DNA of 64,000 nucleotides, from NCBI GenBank assembly GCA_965216695.1, contig OZ244212.1, positions 3,720,001-3,784,000 of the forward strand, read 5' to 3'. The number at the start of each line of letters is the position of its first letter. The stretch's first letter is position 1. This DNA is from G965216695 sp965216695 (GTDB lineage Bacteria > Pseudomonadota > Gammaproteobacteria > Pseudomonadales > Azotimanducaceae). Under the pieces are notes generated by a model that did no database searches, was not told the origin of the DNA, and saw only the letters and a list, made by a program, of their open reading frames with translations. A program made the position numbers and the translations under genes. Positions 14,913-23,323 of this stretch are shown one piece after another.

Positions 14913-17177
14913 GTGATCGTGATTCCACGAACCTTTTCCTGTCGCGAGGGTGTCTCCTTCGCGACGATATTTGCGTGTTTGGTGCTGGTTGCCGCGTCTG
15001 GACCGCTTTATGCGGCTCCCACCGGAGAAGGCGCCGTACTCAACGACCAAGCCTGTATGCAAGAGCAGGCCGGATTTAACCTGAACTGCACGGCCAACGA
15101 TGTCCGCGTGTCCGGCATTGCCGATCTGAACGGTAATGGTATGGAAGACGAGGGCGACATTACGTTTGCGCCTTTTTGCGACGCGACGGCGGGTAACGCG
15201 GGAGCAGACTGCAGCAGCGATCCAGCTATCTGTCTGGATGCCGACGGTCTTCCGGAACCGGACTTGTGCGGCGACCGTTGTGCATTTCCGGGCGACACTA
15301 CAACGTTCAGCGCAACCTTTATCTTCGAGCTGTCCGCTCAGGAACGCTACGATGTGGGTGCCTACTTCGAGACTGCGGTTGACGTGGCCGGAGATGGCGC
15401 ATTAACGGGCAACTGCTCGATCATTACGCTGCCGGAGGACGAAACACAGTTCAGCCGGCCGGACAGTAGTACCGGTAACTTCGTGGACCTGGATACGAAC
15501 TGCAAAGGCGGTGGATGTCCCCAGCCGGACGATTTGTGCGGTGATATCAACGACGAGAACAATCCCGTCTACTTCGATATGGCCCGTAACGAGCTGATGC
15601 CGCTCACGATCACAGCTCAGTGTGTCGATAGTGATGCAGACGGTCTCCTCGATCTGCCGAGTTGCACGAGCTGGCGGCAATCGGGCGCCAACGAGCTGTG
15701 CACCAGTCCGACGGACGCGTTTCCGGGCGCACCGTCAAAGTGCAACTGTGACCCCGGCTTCGGGATTCCGATCGATATCCCTCCGGCGAACATAGTTGTG
15801 ACGAAAACCGCGAGTCCGACGTCGCTACCTGAACCTGGCGGCAGCATCCGATTCGATGTGACGATTCTCAACCAGAGCCCGTTTGCGGACGTCACGATCA
15901 ACGTGATGGACGACAACGTTTACGGCGATATCACAACGACTGCCAACGACATTACCGAAACGAGCTGTACGGTACCCACGGTTATTGGCCCGGGGTTGAC
16001 GCATGAGTGCTTCTTCCGAGCGCCAGTCACTGGTACGGCCGTGCAAACACACACCGATATCGTTACGGCATCGGGCGTGGACGAGAACGACAACCCGGTC
16101 TCGGACTACGATGACGCGGACGTTATGTTGACGGACGTTCCCTCGAATATGTCGGTCGTCAAAACCGCCAACCCAACGAGTGTGCTCGAGCCGGGTGCGG
16201 ACGTCGTTTACTCGGTGACGGTGAATAATCTAAGTGCGGTGGATGTGCTAACGCTGAACAACCTGAATGACGACATCTACGGCGACATTACGATGGTTCA
16301 GGGTAAGATCTCGGCGACGAATTGCGTCACGGGCGGCACGATTGCCCCGGGGGGAAGCTACGCTTGCTCATTTACTGCGCTCGTAGAAGGCGACCCGGGT
16401 GATGTACATACGAACACGGTTACCGCAACGGCGACCGACGACGATCTACCGACCGCGAACGAGCTGGTCCGACATGACATGGCGACCGTAGACATACTGG
16501 ACGTGCCGTCGAGTTGTATACTGACGAAAACAGCAACGCCTACATCGGTCAATGAACCTGGGGCCGACGTATCCTTCGCGGTTGCAATAGAAAATACGTC
16601 CACAACGGATACAATCACGATCAACAGCATCGTGGACGTGCCCGCGCCGGCGAACTACGGCGACTGTACGACGCCGCAGGACATTGCGCCCGGTGCGACG
16701 TTCAACTGTTCGTTCACGAAGTCAATCTCAGGTCTCGGTGACACGAGCGAGATGGACACGGTAACGGCGATGGGTCTGGATGACGATGGTCAGCCGGTGC
16801 AGTGCAGCGATTCGGAGACTGTTCAGATCGTCGACATACCTCCGGCAGCGAACCTCGTGAAGGAGGTCACCCAGATGGTCGTCACCTACAAGGTCATCGT
16901 ATCCAACAACTCGGCGGTCGAACCGCTGACTCTGGATTCGTTGAGCGACGACCAGTTTGGCGACATCACCACGATTCAGGGCGACGTGCTTGCAACGGAT
17001 TGTGCCGTCGGAGGATCTATCCCGGTGGGTGGAACGTACATGTGTACGTTTGATGGAAAGGTGACTACGACGCCGCATATCAATACCGTTACTGGTACGG
17101 TATCGGACGACGAGGGCAACTCAGTGTCTCCGTCGGATGACGCGAAGGTCGAGTTCATCAGCATACCGACGCCTTAG
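14913..17177 (+). CDS. secreted DUF11-repeat protein
   Basis: A 754-residue protein beginning at GTG 14913 after an AGGGG run. Signal peptide: about residues 14-35 (FACLVLVAASGPLYAAP). The N-terminal third (about 36-290) is rich in Asp and Cys, with DLNGNGMEDEGD-type loops that could bind calcium. Four repeats of about 115 residues follow. Each starts like KTASPTSLPEPG and contains a DDxYGDI block, typical of DUF11 surface proteins. The fourth repeat lacks the PTSxxEPG segment. No C-terminal anchor is visible. Likely extracellular and structural or adhesive. It is followed by a strong terminator and begins a run of secreted-protein genes. Confidence 0.75.
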   Translation: MIVIPRTFSCREGVSFATIFACLVLVAASGPLYAAPTGEGAVLNDQACMQEQAGFNLNCTANDVRVSGIADLNGNGMEDEGDITFAPFCDATAGNAGADCSSDPAICLDADGLPEPDLCGDRCAFPGDTTTFSATFIFELSAQERYDVGAYFETAVDVAGDGALTGNCSIITLPEDETQFSRPDSSTGNFVDLDTNCKGGGCPQPDDLCGDINDENNPVYFDMARNELMPLTITAQCVDSDADGLLDLPSCTSWRQSGANELCTSPTDAFPGAPSKCNCDPGFGIPIDIPPANIVVTKTASPTSLPEPGGSIRFDVTILNQSPFADVTINVMDDNVYGDITTTANDITETSCTVPTVIGPGLTHECFFRAPVTGTAVQTHTDIVTASGVDENDNPVSDYDDADVMLTDVPSNMSVVKTANPTSVLEPGADVVYSVTVNNLSAVDVLTLNNLNDDIYGDITMVQGKISATNCVTGGTIAPGGSYACSFTALVEGDPGDVHTNTVTATATDDDLPTANELVRHDMATVDILDVPSSCILTKTATPTSVNEPGADVSFAVAIENTSTTDTITINSIVDVPAPANYGDCTTPQDIAPGATFNCSFTKSISGLGDTSEMDTVTAMGLDDDGQPVQCSDSETVQIVDIPPAANLVKEVTQMVVTYKVIVSNNSAVEPLTLDSLSDDQFGDITTIQGDVLATDCAVGGSIPVGGTYMCTFDGKVTTTPHINTVTGTVSDDEGNSVSPSDDAKVEFISIPTP

Positions 17178-17207
17178 TGTGACTCGGCCCTAAGAGGCCG
17201 GACGAAC

Positions 17208-17237
17208 GCGGGCCCGATTTCGGGCCCGCTTTATTTT
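17208..17237 (+). terminator. intrinsic terminator after the DUF11 gene
   Basis: Perfect 9-bp GC stem GCGGGCCCG (17208-17216) and its complement (17221-17229) around an ATTT loop, followed by TTTATTTT. Confidence 0.92.
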
Positions 17238-17268
17238 GTGCTCGGCCAGATCGATTAAACAATTATTC

Positions 17269-17297
17269 TTGACAATGATCTGCCCGAAGCGTAAACA
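17269..17297 (+). promoter_or_regulatory. candidate promoter for the secreted gene at 17562
   Basis: TTGACA at 17269-17274, 17-bp spacer, TAAACA at 17292-17297. The gap from 17238 to 17561 otherwise holds no gene I can support. The implied leader is about 260 bases and contains small inverted repeats (CTCTCCCGCGAGAG near 17321 and GTTCG-AGCG-CGAAC near 17478). I do not recognise a riboswitch in it. Confidence 0.5.
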
Positions 17298-17561
17298 AGG
17301 AGCATGCTGACGATTCACCTCTCCCGCGAGAGGCGTCCGATCAGCGGAATAAGGGGTGGTGTGTCCGTGCCGGGCATATCACGAGAGAACAAGGGTCGCT
17401 TGCAGGATAGTAAGTGATTAGGGGGCACAACAGGGACGGTATCGACTACGCAACGTAGCGATCAGTAGTAGCGACGTTCGAGCGCGAACGTTGTGCGTGA
17501 CCTGGCTACTTCCGAATCACAGACACCATCTTGCCGCGTCTCTGCCAGAGGGAGATTGACT

Positions 17562-19328
17562 ATGGCATTTGGATGGGACCGCGACAGAGCGCCCGGCGGG
17601 CGTTTCCTGATCGCAGTATTCACAACCTTCGCGCTGCTGGCGTTCAACCCTGCGTACGCAGTGGATGGAACCGGGCTTTTCGAGCTTGATGGCAATGCAG
17701 TCGATGACACGAACGTCGACGCAATCCCGGACGACTGGGAAGACATCAACGACGGAACGAGCAGTGCGTTGGCGACAACAACCGGCGAGCCCGGGGAAGG
17801 TGGCATCATCTTCGACCCGCCCCCTGGTGAGACCCAGGACAACATCTTTACCGGCGGGGGGTCGAAAGACGACCTCGACATTCCCAACTGGCGCTGGAAA
17901 GTCGCAAAGCCGACGCCGGACAAAGACAACATCCTGCACGCCGCCGCCGCCGCGTATGAGGACGAGGGTGACCTGATCGCGTACTTCGCGGCGGATCGTT
18001 TTGCCAACAACGGTGCCGCAGACATCGGTTTTTGGTTCCTGCAATCGGAACTGGGCCTCAACCCAGACGGAACCTTTTCTGGGCAGCATACGATTGGCGA
18101 CGTCCTGGTCCTTGCAGACTTCACGCGCGGTGGTGCGCTGTCGCAGATTGAGGTATTCCGGTGGAATCCGGCCGGTGCGAACGATGGGAACAACAACCTG
18201 GAGCGCATTACCGGCGCAACGTTTGCGGAGTGTGATGGCACGGGCGGAAAAGATGCCTGCGCAATCTCCAACACCGGCGGTCAGGTGTCCCCTTGGCCGT
18301 TCGATCCCAAGTTCGGGACGAACAACGAGTTTCCGCTGAACAGTCTCTTCGAGGGCGGTATCAATCTAACGGCGATCTTTGCGGATTTCGGCGGATTGCC
18401 CTGTTTCGCGAGTTTCCTCGCGGAAACGCGTTCTTCACCGTCGGTTGACGCAACGCTAAAAGACTTTGCGCTGGGTGCGTTCCCGAACTGCTCCGTCAAG
18501 ATCTCTAATGTGTGTAAAGCAACGGAAGTTGCGGCAGATCAGTCGAGCTTCAAGTCGACGTACGATGTAGAGGTTGAAAACGACGGCTTCGGCACGCTGT
18601 TCGATCTGGACGTGTACCGGGTGATTGGCGAGAACGACCAGACCAGCGGTGAGATGGACGATATTCTGCTTGGCACTATAGCAATGCTCGGTACAGGGGA
18701 TGTCGACGACACATCGTTTGCGGACCTGATGTTCAACACGCTCGTTAATGGCGATACTGTTCAAACGCGAGTTGAAGCGGCTTCCAGCGATGGCGGTGAA
18801 GCGAACGTATTCGCGATTGCGGATTCCAGCACGTGTCCAATGGTAGTACTCGATCCCCGGATCTCGGCTACCAAGGATTGTGAGGTCAAACTCGTTACCG
18901 ATCCCGGCGGCGCGGGTGTGTTCTTGGACGTCGAGTTTGCGGGCATGGTCTGTAACAACTCTTCCGATGGAGGCGCGGCGTTGACGCTCGATGTGTCTGC
19001 GAAGGACGATTCCGGGACGCCGGCGGATCCGAGTGACGACCAGGACCTCATGCTGACCTACGACGGCACAACTGCGACGACGGTGACGTTGCCTGATGGT
19101 GATTGCGCAACCTATGCGTCTTCGTACGTTCCGTTGTCGGCGCCGAGCGATCCGTCGTCAGCATCGTTTACCGATCAGGTAACGGCCACCGGAGAAGCTT
19201 CGGTTGGAAGCACGACGTCGACCGTAATGGCGATGGTGTCGGCCACGTGCTCGCTGTGTCCGTCGAATGAGGAGCAGTGCACGTTGGATGTCTGTGAAGG
19301 CTTGCATCCGGAGTGTGGGGCACCTTAG
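17562..19328 (+). CDS. large secreted protein of unknown function
   Basis: A 588-residue protein. The ATG at 17562 has GGGAG seven bases upstream and begins a signal peptide (RFLIAVFTTFALLAFNPAYA); the frame upstream to 17493 has no such site. The N-terminal 310 residues form an acidic, Gly/Asp-rich domain (e.g. DLDIPNWRWK and IAYFAADRFANNG) seen in secreted proteins of marine bacteria. The C-terminal part (about 320-585) has Ig-like beta repeats with paired Cys residues, and the last 25 residues are Cys-rich. No PEP-CTERM or other anchor. It sits between the DUF11 protein and a metalloprotease, in the same surface-protein island. Confidence 0.7.
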   Translation: MAFGWDRDRAPGGRFLIAVFTTFALLAFNPAYAVDGTGLFELDGNAVDDTNVDAIPDDWEDINDGTSSALATTTGEPGEGGIIFDPPPGETQDNIFTGGGSKDDLDIPNWRWKVAKPTPDKDNILHAAAAAYEDEGDLIAYFAADRFANNGAADIGFWFLQSELGLNPDGTFSGQHTIGDVLVLADFTRGGALSQIEVFRWNPAGANDGNNNLERITGATFAECDGTGGKDACAISNTGGQVSPWPFDPKFGTNNEFPLNSLFEGGINLTAIFADFGGLPCFASFLAETRSSPSVDATLKDFALGAFPNCSVKISNVCKATEVAADQSSFKSTYDVEVENDGFGTLFDLDVYRVIGENDQTSGEMDDILLGTIAMLGTGDVDDTSFADLMFNTLVNGDTVQTRVEAASSDGGEANVFAIADSSTCPMVVLDPRISATKDCEVKLVTDPGGAGVFLDVEFAGMVCNNSSDGGAALTLDVSAKDDSGTPADPSDDQDLMLTYDGTTATTVTLPDGDCATYASSYVPLSAPSDPSSASFTDQVTATGEASVGSTTSTVMAMVSATCSLCPSNEEQCTLDVCEGLHPECGAP

Positions 19329-19347
19329 TCGGTGACCTCAGGTAGGC

Positions 19348-19375
19348 GCCGCTAGAAGCGGAAGCTTCTGGCGGC
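19348..19375 (+). terminator. hairpin downstream of the secreted gene
   Basis: Near-perfect 12-bp stem, GCCGCTAGAAGC (19348-19359) with GCTTCTGGCGGC (19364-19375), around a GGAA loop. No T-run follows directly. It probably protects the 3' end ahead of the stronger terminator at 19393. Confidence 0.5.
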
Positions 19376-19392
19376 TGAACTCACACAAATCA

Positions 19393-19420
19393 GGGGCGGC
19401 GCTTGCCGCCCCGTCATTTT
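19393..19420. terminator. terminator between convergent genes
   Basis: Perfect 8-bp GC stem GGGGCGGC (19393-19400) and GCCGCCCC (19405-19412) with a GCTT loop, then a T-rich end GTCATTTT on the plus strand. It lies just before the stop of the minus-strand metalloprotease at 19424, so it may serve both directions. Confidence 0.75.
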
Positions 19421-19423
19421 GCT

Positions 19424-21403
19424 CTACTTATTCTTGCCGCGTCCCGGCTTGCCACTACGCGTACCGAATTGAATGGTAACTTGTCCCGTCACCTCAGACA
19501 CGCCGTCGCTGACGACGTATGTTAGTGCGTCTTCGCCCTTCGCGTTGCGATTGGGCGTGTAGGAAATCGATCGATCGCTGGCGATGCTAGCCTGGCCCTT
19601 CTTGGCGCCGGACACGGATCTGATTGTGATCCAGTCGCCGTCCGGGTCCCAATCGTTGTCCAACGCGTGGATCTCTACCTCGGCCGTTGTAGCCAGCGTT
19701 ACCGCATCGTTGGTGACCACGGGTGGATGGTTGGCGGCAACCACCTCGATCGTCACCGATGCTACTGTATTGATGCGAGTATCGTCGGTGCGAGTGAGGG
19801 ACATTTCCACGTGGTGATCGCCCGGCGTCGCGCCGGGTGGCACGTGCAGAGATGCTGTCAGTTGCGTTGGTTCTTGCGGAGGCAGCGAGATGCGCGCCGG
19901 GTAGTCGGCGTTCCAGCCCTCCGGTAGCTGAAATTGCACATCGAAATCCGTAGTCCCGCATGAGCCGACGTTTCGGTCTTCCGCCGTGAAAACGATGGTT
20001 TGTGTGGTGCCGCTCGCTATCGTCACGGGGGATTGTGTTGGCTGAAGTTCGGGTGGCGTCGCGCAATTCGGCTGGGTGAACGCAATGTCGACGGTCGCCG
20101 AAGCGGACGTAGCATCAAGAACGGTAAGCGAAATGCCGCCGAAGGACGTGGTGTAGTTCTGGCTCACCGGCAGCGCGGGATCCCACCAGTCGTTGCGCGA
20201 GTTGTACGGCGAGTAGTTCATGTGAAGGATATCGCTTGTGGGTGTCGCGCCGCTTTCTACGCGATGGACGACGATCCCGTGTGTTACGTCCTGGCGGCCG
20301 CTCACGTAGGATCGCTCCGCGAGAAATGCATCGAAACCGATGGGTTGGCGGTATTCGAGGTAGTACTCCACGGCGTTCCCGGTCTCCTCATTCATACCCC
20401 CAGGAATGCGGATTGCATTGGCGAGCGAGGAGTTTGCCTCAAGCGGCGCGAGTTCGTACGTCCCGTCCCGCGTTACGTGCGCAGGTTCGACCCAGGCGAT
20501 GCGGTGCTTCTGAAAAGCGTTGTAGTGACCGGCATCCGGGGACCCCATCGTATCCATCGTGTCGCCGTATTCGAGTGTCCTGCAGTCGCCGGTTTCCCGA
20601 TCTATGCCGCAGTCGAGCGCCCTGGAATGACGCAGGCCGAAGTTGTGTCCGAGTTCGTGCACTACTGTGCGGAAGTTTAGATATCCGTCGACATACGCGC
20701 GCGAAGGTGTGGCGCCGATCGTACCCATCCCGGCAGCTATGCACGTCGGTTCGGCGAAGAGGTAGATGAGCCGGTCGTAGGTGTCCGGGTTTATGCCGTT
20801 CGATCGGGCCCATTCGTCTGCCTTCTCGCCAGCGCCATGAAGGTTGCACGTATCGTTTGTTTGATCAACCGTGATCCACCCAGCGACGTCGCCGGTCAAC
20901 CACGCGTTGCCGTAGGAGTTTTCCTGCACGAACGCGTTTGCAGTGTCGAAAACGAGGGCATGTGCGTCCGCGCTGGTCCAGGGTTCGATGGGGGCGTTCG
21001 AGTAGTTAACCATCATTACAAGCGTGCGCTGTGCGCCGGCAACCGGTTGCACCGACGTCGTCGCGCTGGCGATTACGGTCGGGTCGTCCGCGGCTAGCAC
21101 GATATGCGACGCGCTTTCGGCGCGAAACACCGGGTGCCCGTTCTCCAGAGCTCGCCGGCCTGCGGCCTCTACACGATGCCCCACGAGGCGTGCGTCCACT
21201 TCCTCATCGATGCGCAACGGCATCCGACCCGTATCGGATTCGATGAAATAGCGGTGGGCGACGGTGTAGGGAAGATCTTCCACCAGCAGGATCAACCGTC
21301 CGCTTGCGCGTTCTGTCCCCGGAGCGGCGTGCAGAAGTACGGGGTGGAGCATGGATAGACAGATGAATATCAGGCATAGGCAGGCAGATCGAATGTACAT
21401 CAT
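19424..21403 (-). CDS. secreted zinc metalloprotease with NEW3 and Ig-like C-terminal domains
   Basis: A 659-residue protein from ATG 21401-21403 (GGAG four bases upstream; a second ATG follows at once). Signal peptide: IRSACLCLIFICLSMLHPVLLHA. The catalytic domain holds the zinc motif VVHELGHNFGLRHS (HExxHxxGxxH) and a downstream Met-turn-like DTMDTMG, typical of gametolysin/reprolysin-type metzincins. An NPCBM-associated NEW3-like domain follows (about 445-545: PEGWNADYPARISLPPQEPT), then a cadherin/Big_9-like domain (about 550-640: LDNDWDPDGDWITIRSV). Expected to be secreted and to degrade proteins. It is divergent from the PEP-CTERM gene. Confidence 0.85.
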   Translation of the reverse strand: MMYIRSACLCLIFICLSMLHPVLLHAAPGTERASGRLILLVEDLPYTVAHRYFIESDTGRMPLRIDEEVDARLVGHRVEAAGRRALENGHPVFRAESASHIVLAADDPTVIASATTSVQPVAGAQRTLVMMVNYSNAPIEPWTSADAHALVFDTANAFVQENSYGNAWLTGDVAGWITVDQTNDTCNLHGAGEKADEWARSNGINPDTYDRLIYLFAEPTCIAAGMGTIGATPSRAYVDGYLNFRTVVHELGHNFGLRHSRALDCGIDRETGDCRTLEYGDTMDTMGSPDAGHYNAFQKHRIAWVEPAHVTRDGTYELAPLEANSSLANAIRIPGGMNEETGNAVEYYLEYRQPIGFDAFLAERSYVSGRQDVTHGIVVHRVESGATPTSDILHMNYSPYNSRNDWWDPALPVSQNYTTSFGGISLTVLDATSASATVDIAFTQPNCATPPELQPTQSPVTIASGTTQTIVFTAEDRNVGSCGTTDFDVQFQLPEGWNADYPARISLPPQEPTQLTASLHVPPGATPGDHHVEMSLTRTDDTRINTVASVTIEVVAANHPPVVTNDAVTLATTAEVEIHALDNDWDPDGDWITIRSVSGAKKGQASIASDRSISYTPNRNAKGEDALTYVVSDGVSEVTGQVTIQFGTRSGKPGRGKNK

Positions 21404-21955
21404 GGTTCTCCGTTTACTGCTAAACAACGGTTGAACGTGGGGTGCCCATCGGTCCTCTCCCGACCGAGGTCGCTCTAGGTGCAGACGAAGATGAAACCGG
21501 TTACCGATCGGTGGAGCTGCGAAGTGGCCGCAACATCAGGTCGTGATCGCCGAGCTCTAAGCTCTGATAGGTCTCTCCGTGGGCGTTTTTGCCGCATGCT
21601 GCAGAATGTCCTGCCTCTCCGTGCATGTGAACATTCGTCTGCAATTCGTAACGGTAATGCAGCGCATGCCTGATAGCTGTGACACGCGTCACCGGGCAGC
21701 GATTGCCGAGGTCTGGTGAATAGAAGTGTGATCGGCCGCGTGGCTTTGCTACGCGCCTTCGAGACGGGGAAGGGAGACTCCGGGTACTGGTAACGTTATT
21801 GTCAGCGTAGGGCGCTGGTACTAATATGCAGCTGGGGCGATACGACCCCGATTGGAAGACGGCTTGTCAATGTCAGCGCCAAACCGAAAACGCGGCGGCA
21901 GACGGGACGACAGCCGGTAACAACGAAAACAAGGACAGGGAACAAGGGGGCTCTC
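21404..21955. other. 552-bp intergenic region with no supported gene
   Basis: Short open frames here lack ribosome sites or protein-like composition. A stem GGCCGCGT/ACGCGCC around 21734-21757, followed by CTTCGAGACGGGG (21757-21769), resembles part of the leader of the DUF11 gene. The 40 bases before the PEP-CTERM start are purine-rich with repeated AACAAGG-like elements. Both flanking genes read away from this region, so their promoters must lie inside it. I cannot pick convincing -35/-10 pairs. Confidence 0.5.
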
Positions 21956-22549
21956 ATGAACGTTTACGCAATGGCGCGCCATGCTGTGGCCGCTCTGGCG
22001 CTCTGTGCGCTTTCGGTGAGCGCGCACGCCGTGATCATCGACCTGAGTGCGACGACCACGGGCGATGGACCCAACGACATCAACAACGCCATCACGTTTG
22101 ACGTGCTGGAGACCGATATCATTACGGTAGAAGTGATCGGTACTGCGGACGGTGGCGTTTACAACGCCTGGAATCCGTGGGGGCGCACCGCAGGCTGTAA
22201 TGGTCAGGGCATGGAGTGCGGCAACGGATGGGTCAACAACTTTTCGTATTTCGTGAACGGGGATACCGGGACGGCTACGACGTTGACTGACGGCGACCGC
22301 TATCTGGATCCGCTCGATGCGTTGGCGAACGCTGTAAATCCCGAGCCAATCACCGGGGTAACGTCGATCAGTTTCTTCATCAACGACAACCCGTTTACCG
22401 ACAACGATGGCGGTATCTCTCTGTCGGTGACTATCACACCCGGCGAGCCGGGTGAGCAGCCGACGGGCACGGTACCGGAGCCCGGGCCGCTGCTTCTGAT
22501 TGGCCTGGGCCTGATTGCGCTGGCCGTGCGGCGTCGAAGAGCGTTTTAG
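21956..22549 (+). CDS. PEP-CTERM sorting domain protein
   Basis: A 197-residue secreted protein with AAGGGGG before its ATG. Signal peptide: AVAALALCALSVSAHA. The mature domain is short and Asn/Asp/Gly-rich (NAWNPWGRTAGCNGQG). The C-terminus is a textbook exosortase signal: VPEPGPLL (about 173-180), a hydrophobic stretch LIGLGLIALAV, then RRRR. Exosortase-processed proteins of this type end up in biofilm matrix or on the surface. Because the tail follows the VPEP consensus, it may be handled by a general exosortase elsewhere rather than by the XrtT-like enzyme at 7442. Confidence 0.9.
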   Translation: MNVYAMARHAVAALALCALSVSAHAVIIDLSATTTGDGPNDINNAITFDVLETDIITVEVIGTADGGVYNAWNPWGRTAGCNGQGMECGNGWVNNFSYFVNGDTGTATTLTDGDRYLDPLDALANAVNPEPITGVTSISFFINDNPFTDNDGGISLSVTITPGEPGEQPTGTVPEPGPLLLIGLGLIALAVRRRRAF

Positions 22550-22558
22550 ACTGATTCG

Positions 22559-23323
22559 TTAACGGGCGCGCTGGTATACCAGCGCGTTCCCCTGCTTGCC
22601 GCACTGCGCGATCGCGCCGGCTTCCCGCAACACGTAGGCGAGCTTCTGCGCCAGATATCGGGGCGCCTGCATCGCGCTTGCCAGATCGGCGGTGGTGAAT
22701 TCACCGTCGATCGGGCCGTTCGTGAATTGCCACAGATCCGCCGTGCCGGTGATGCGCTGGCGGTCTATCACCTCCACTAGTCGCCTTTCTGCAACGCGCC
22801 AGCCGCCGCGGCGTCGAACCCGGCGCGGGTCGTGTACGCGCAGTTCCTCTTCCCGGGTCAGCACTACTTCGACGGAAAATGCCGGGTGATCGAGCACGCC
22901 GGGAATGTAGACCAGTTCGCTCACTATGTCGGTCAGCTGTCCGTGCTTGGGCGATTTACGGCGGCGCGCCGGTACGTCGTCGCGCGTTGTCTTTACAATG
23001 ACTTTCTCAGCGGCAATCGGATGCACCAGAACCACGGCGTGGTTGGCGAGCAGCGTGGAAAGCTTGCGGTGCAGGCCGCTGAAACTGCCCGTTTGAATCT
23101 CATACACCGTGGTGCCGCGCACCACGTCCGCCACAAAGCGGTCTACCGGTACTTCGGAATTGGCATCGCGGGTGAGGTAGAGGTTTTTCAGCGCCTGATG
23201 CAGCGGCCCTTCGTTCAGCGTGCCGATATGGGGTGGAACCGGCTGTCGTGCATCCGGTTCTGGTGCGTCCGGAAGTGACGAATCAGGGCTCGGATCGAGC
23301 GTCGGCGTGGTGTCAGAATGCAA
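22559..23323 (-). CDS. putative PD-(D/E)XK nuclease-like protein with winged-helix tail
   Basis: A 254-residue protein. The frame opens with a TTG that overlaps the lon stop by 11 bp, so the start is uncertain; recognisable sequence begins near residue 34. NEGPLHQALKNLYL (Glu38), FVADVV (Asp66) and YEIQTGSFSGL (Glu75-x-Gln77) have the spacing of a PD-(D/E)XK nuclease core with Gln in place of Lys. ANHAVVLVHPIAAEKVIVK continues the fold. The C-terminal 60 residues (TTADLASAMQAPRYLAQKLAYVLREAGAIAQ) look like a winged helix. Nuclease function is an inference. It is the last gene of a run of minus-strand genes with lon. Confidence 0.55.
   Translation of the reverse strand: MHSDTTPTLDPSPDSSLPDAPEPDARQPVPPHIGTLNEGPLHQALKNLYLTRDANSEVPVDRFVADVVRGTTVYEIQTGSFSGLHRKLSTLLANHAVVLVHPIAAEKVIVKTTRDDVPARRRKSPKHGQLTDIVSELVYIPGVLDHPAFSVEVVLTREEELRVHDPRRVRRRGGWRVAERRLVEVIDRQRITGTADLWQFTNGPIDGEFTTADLASAMQAPRYLAQKLAYVLREAGAIAQCGKQGNALVYQRAR

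Noticed and set aside
17178..17561. A c-di-GMP or other known riboswitch in the long leader
   Set aside because: I looked for the conserved cores I know and found none; only small hairpins are present.
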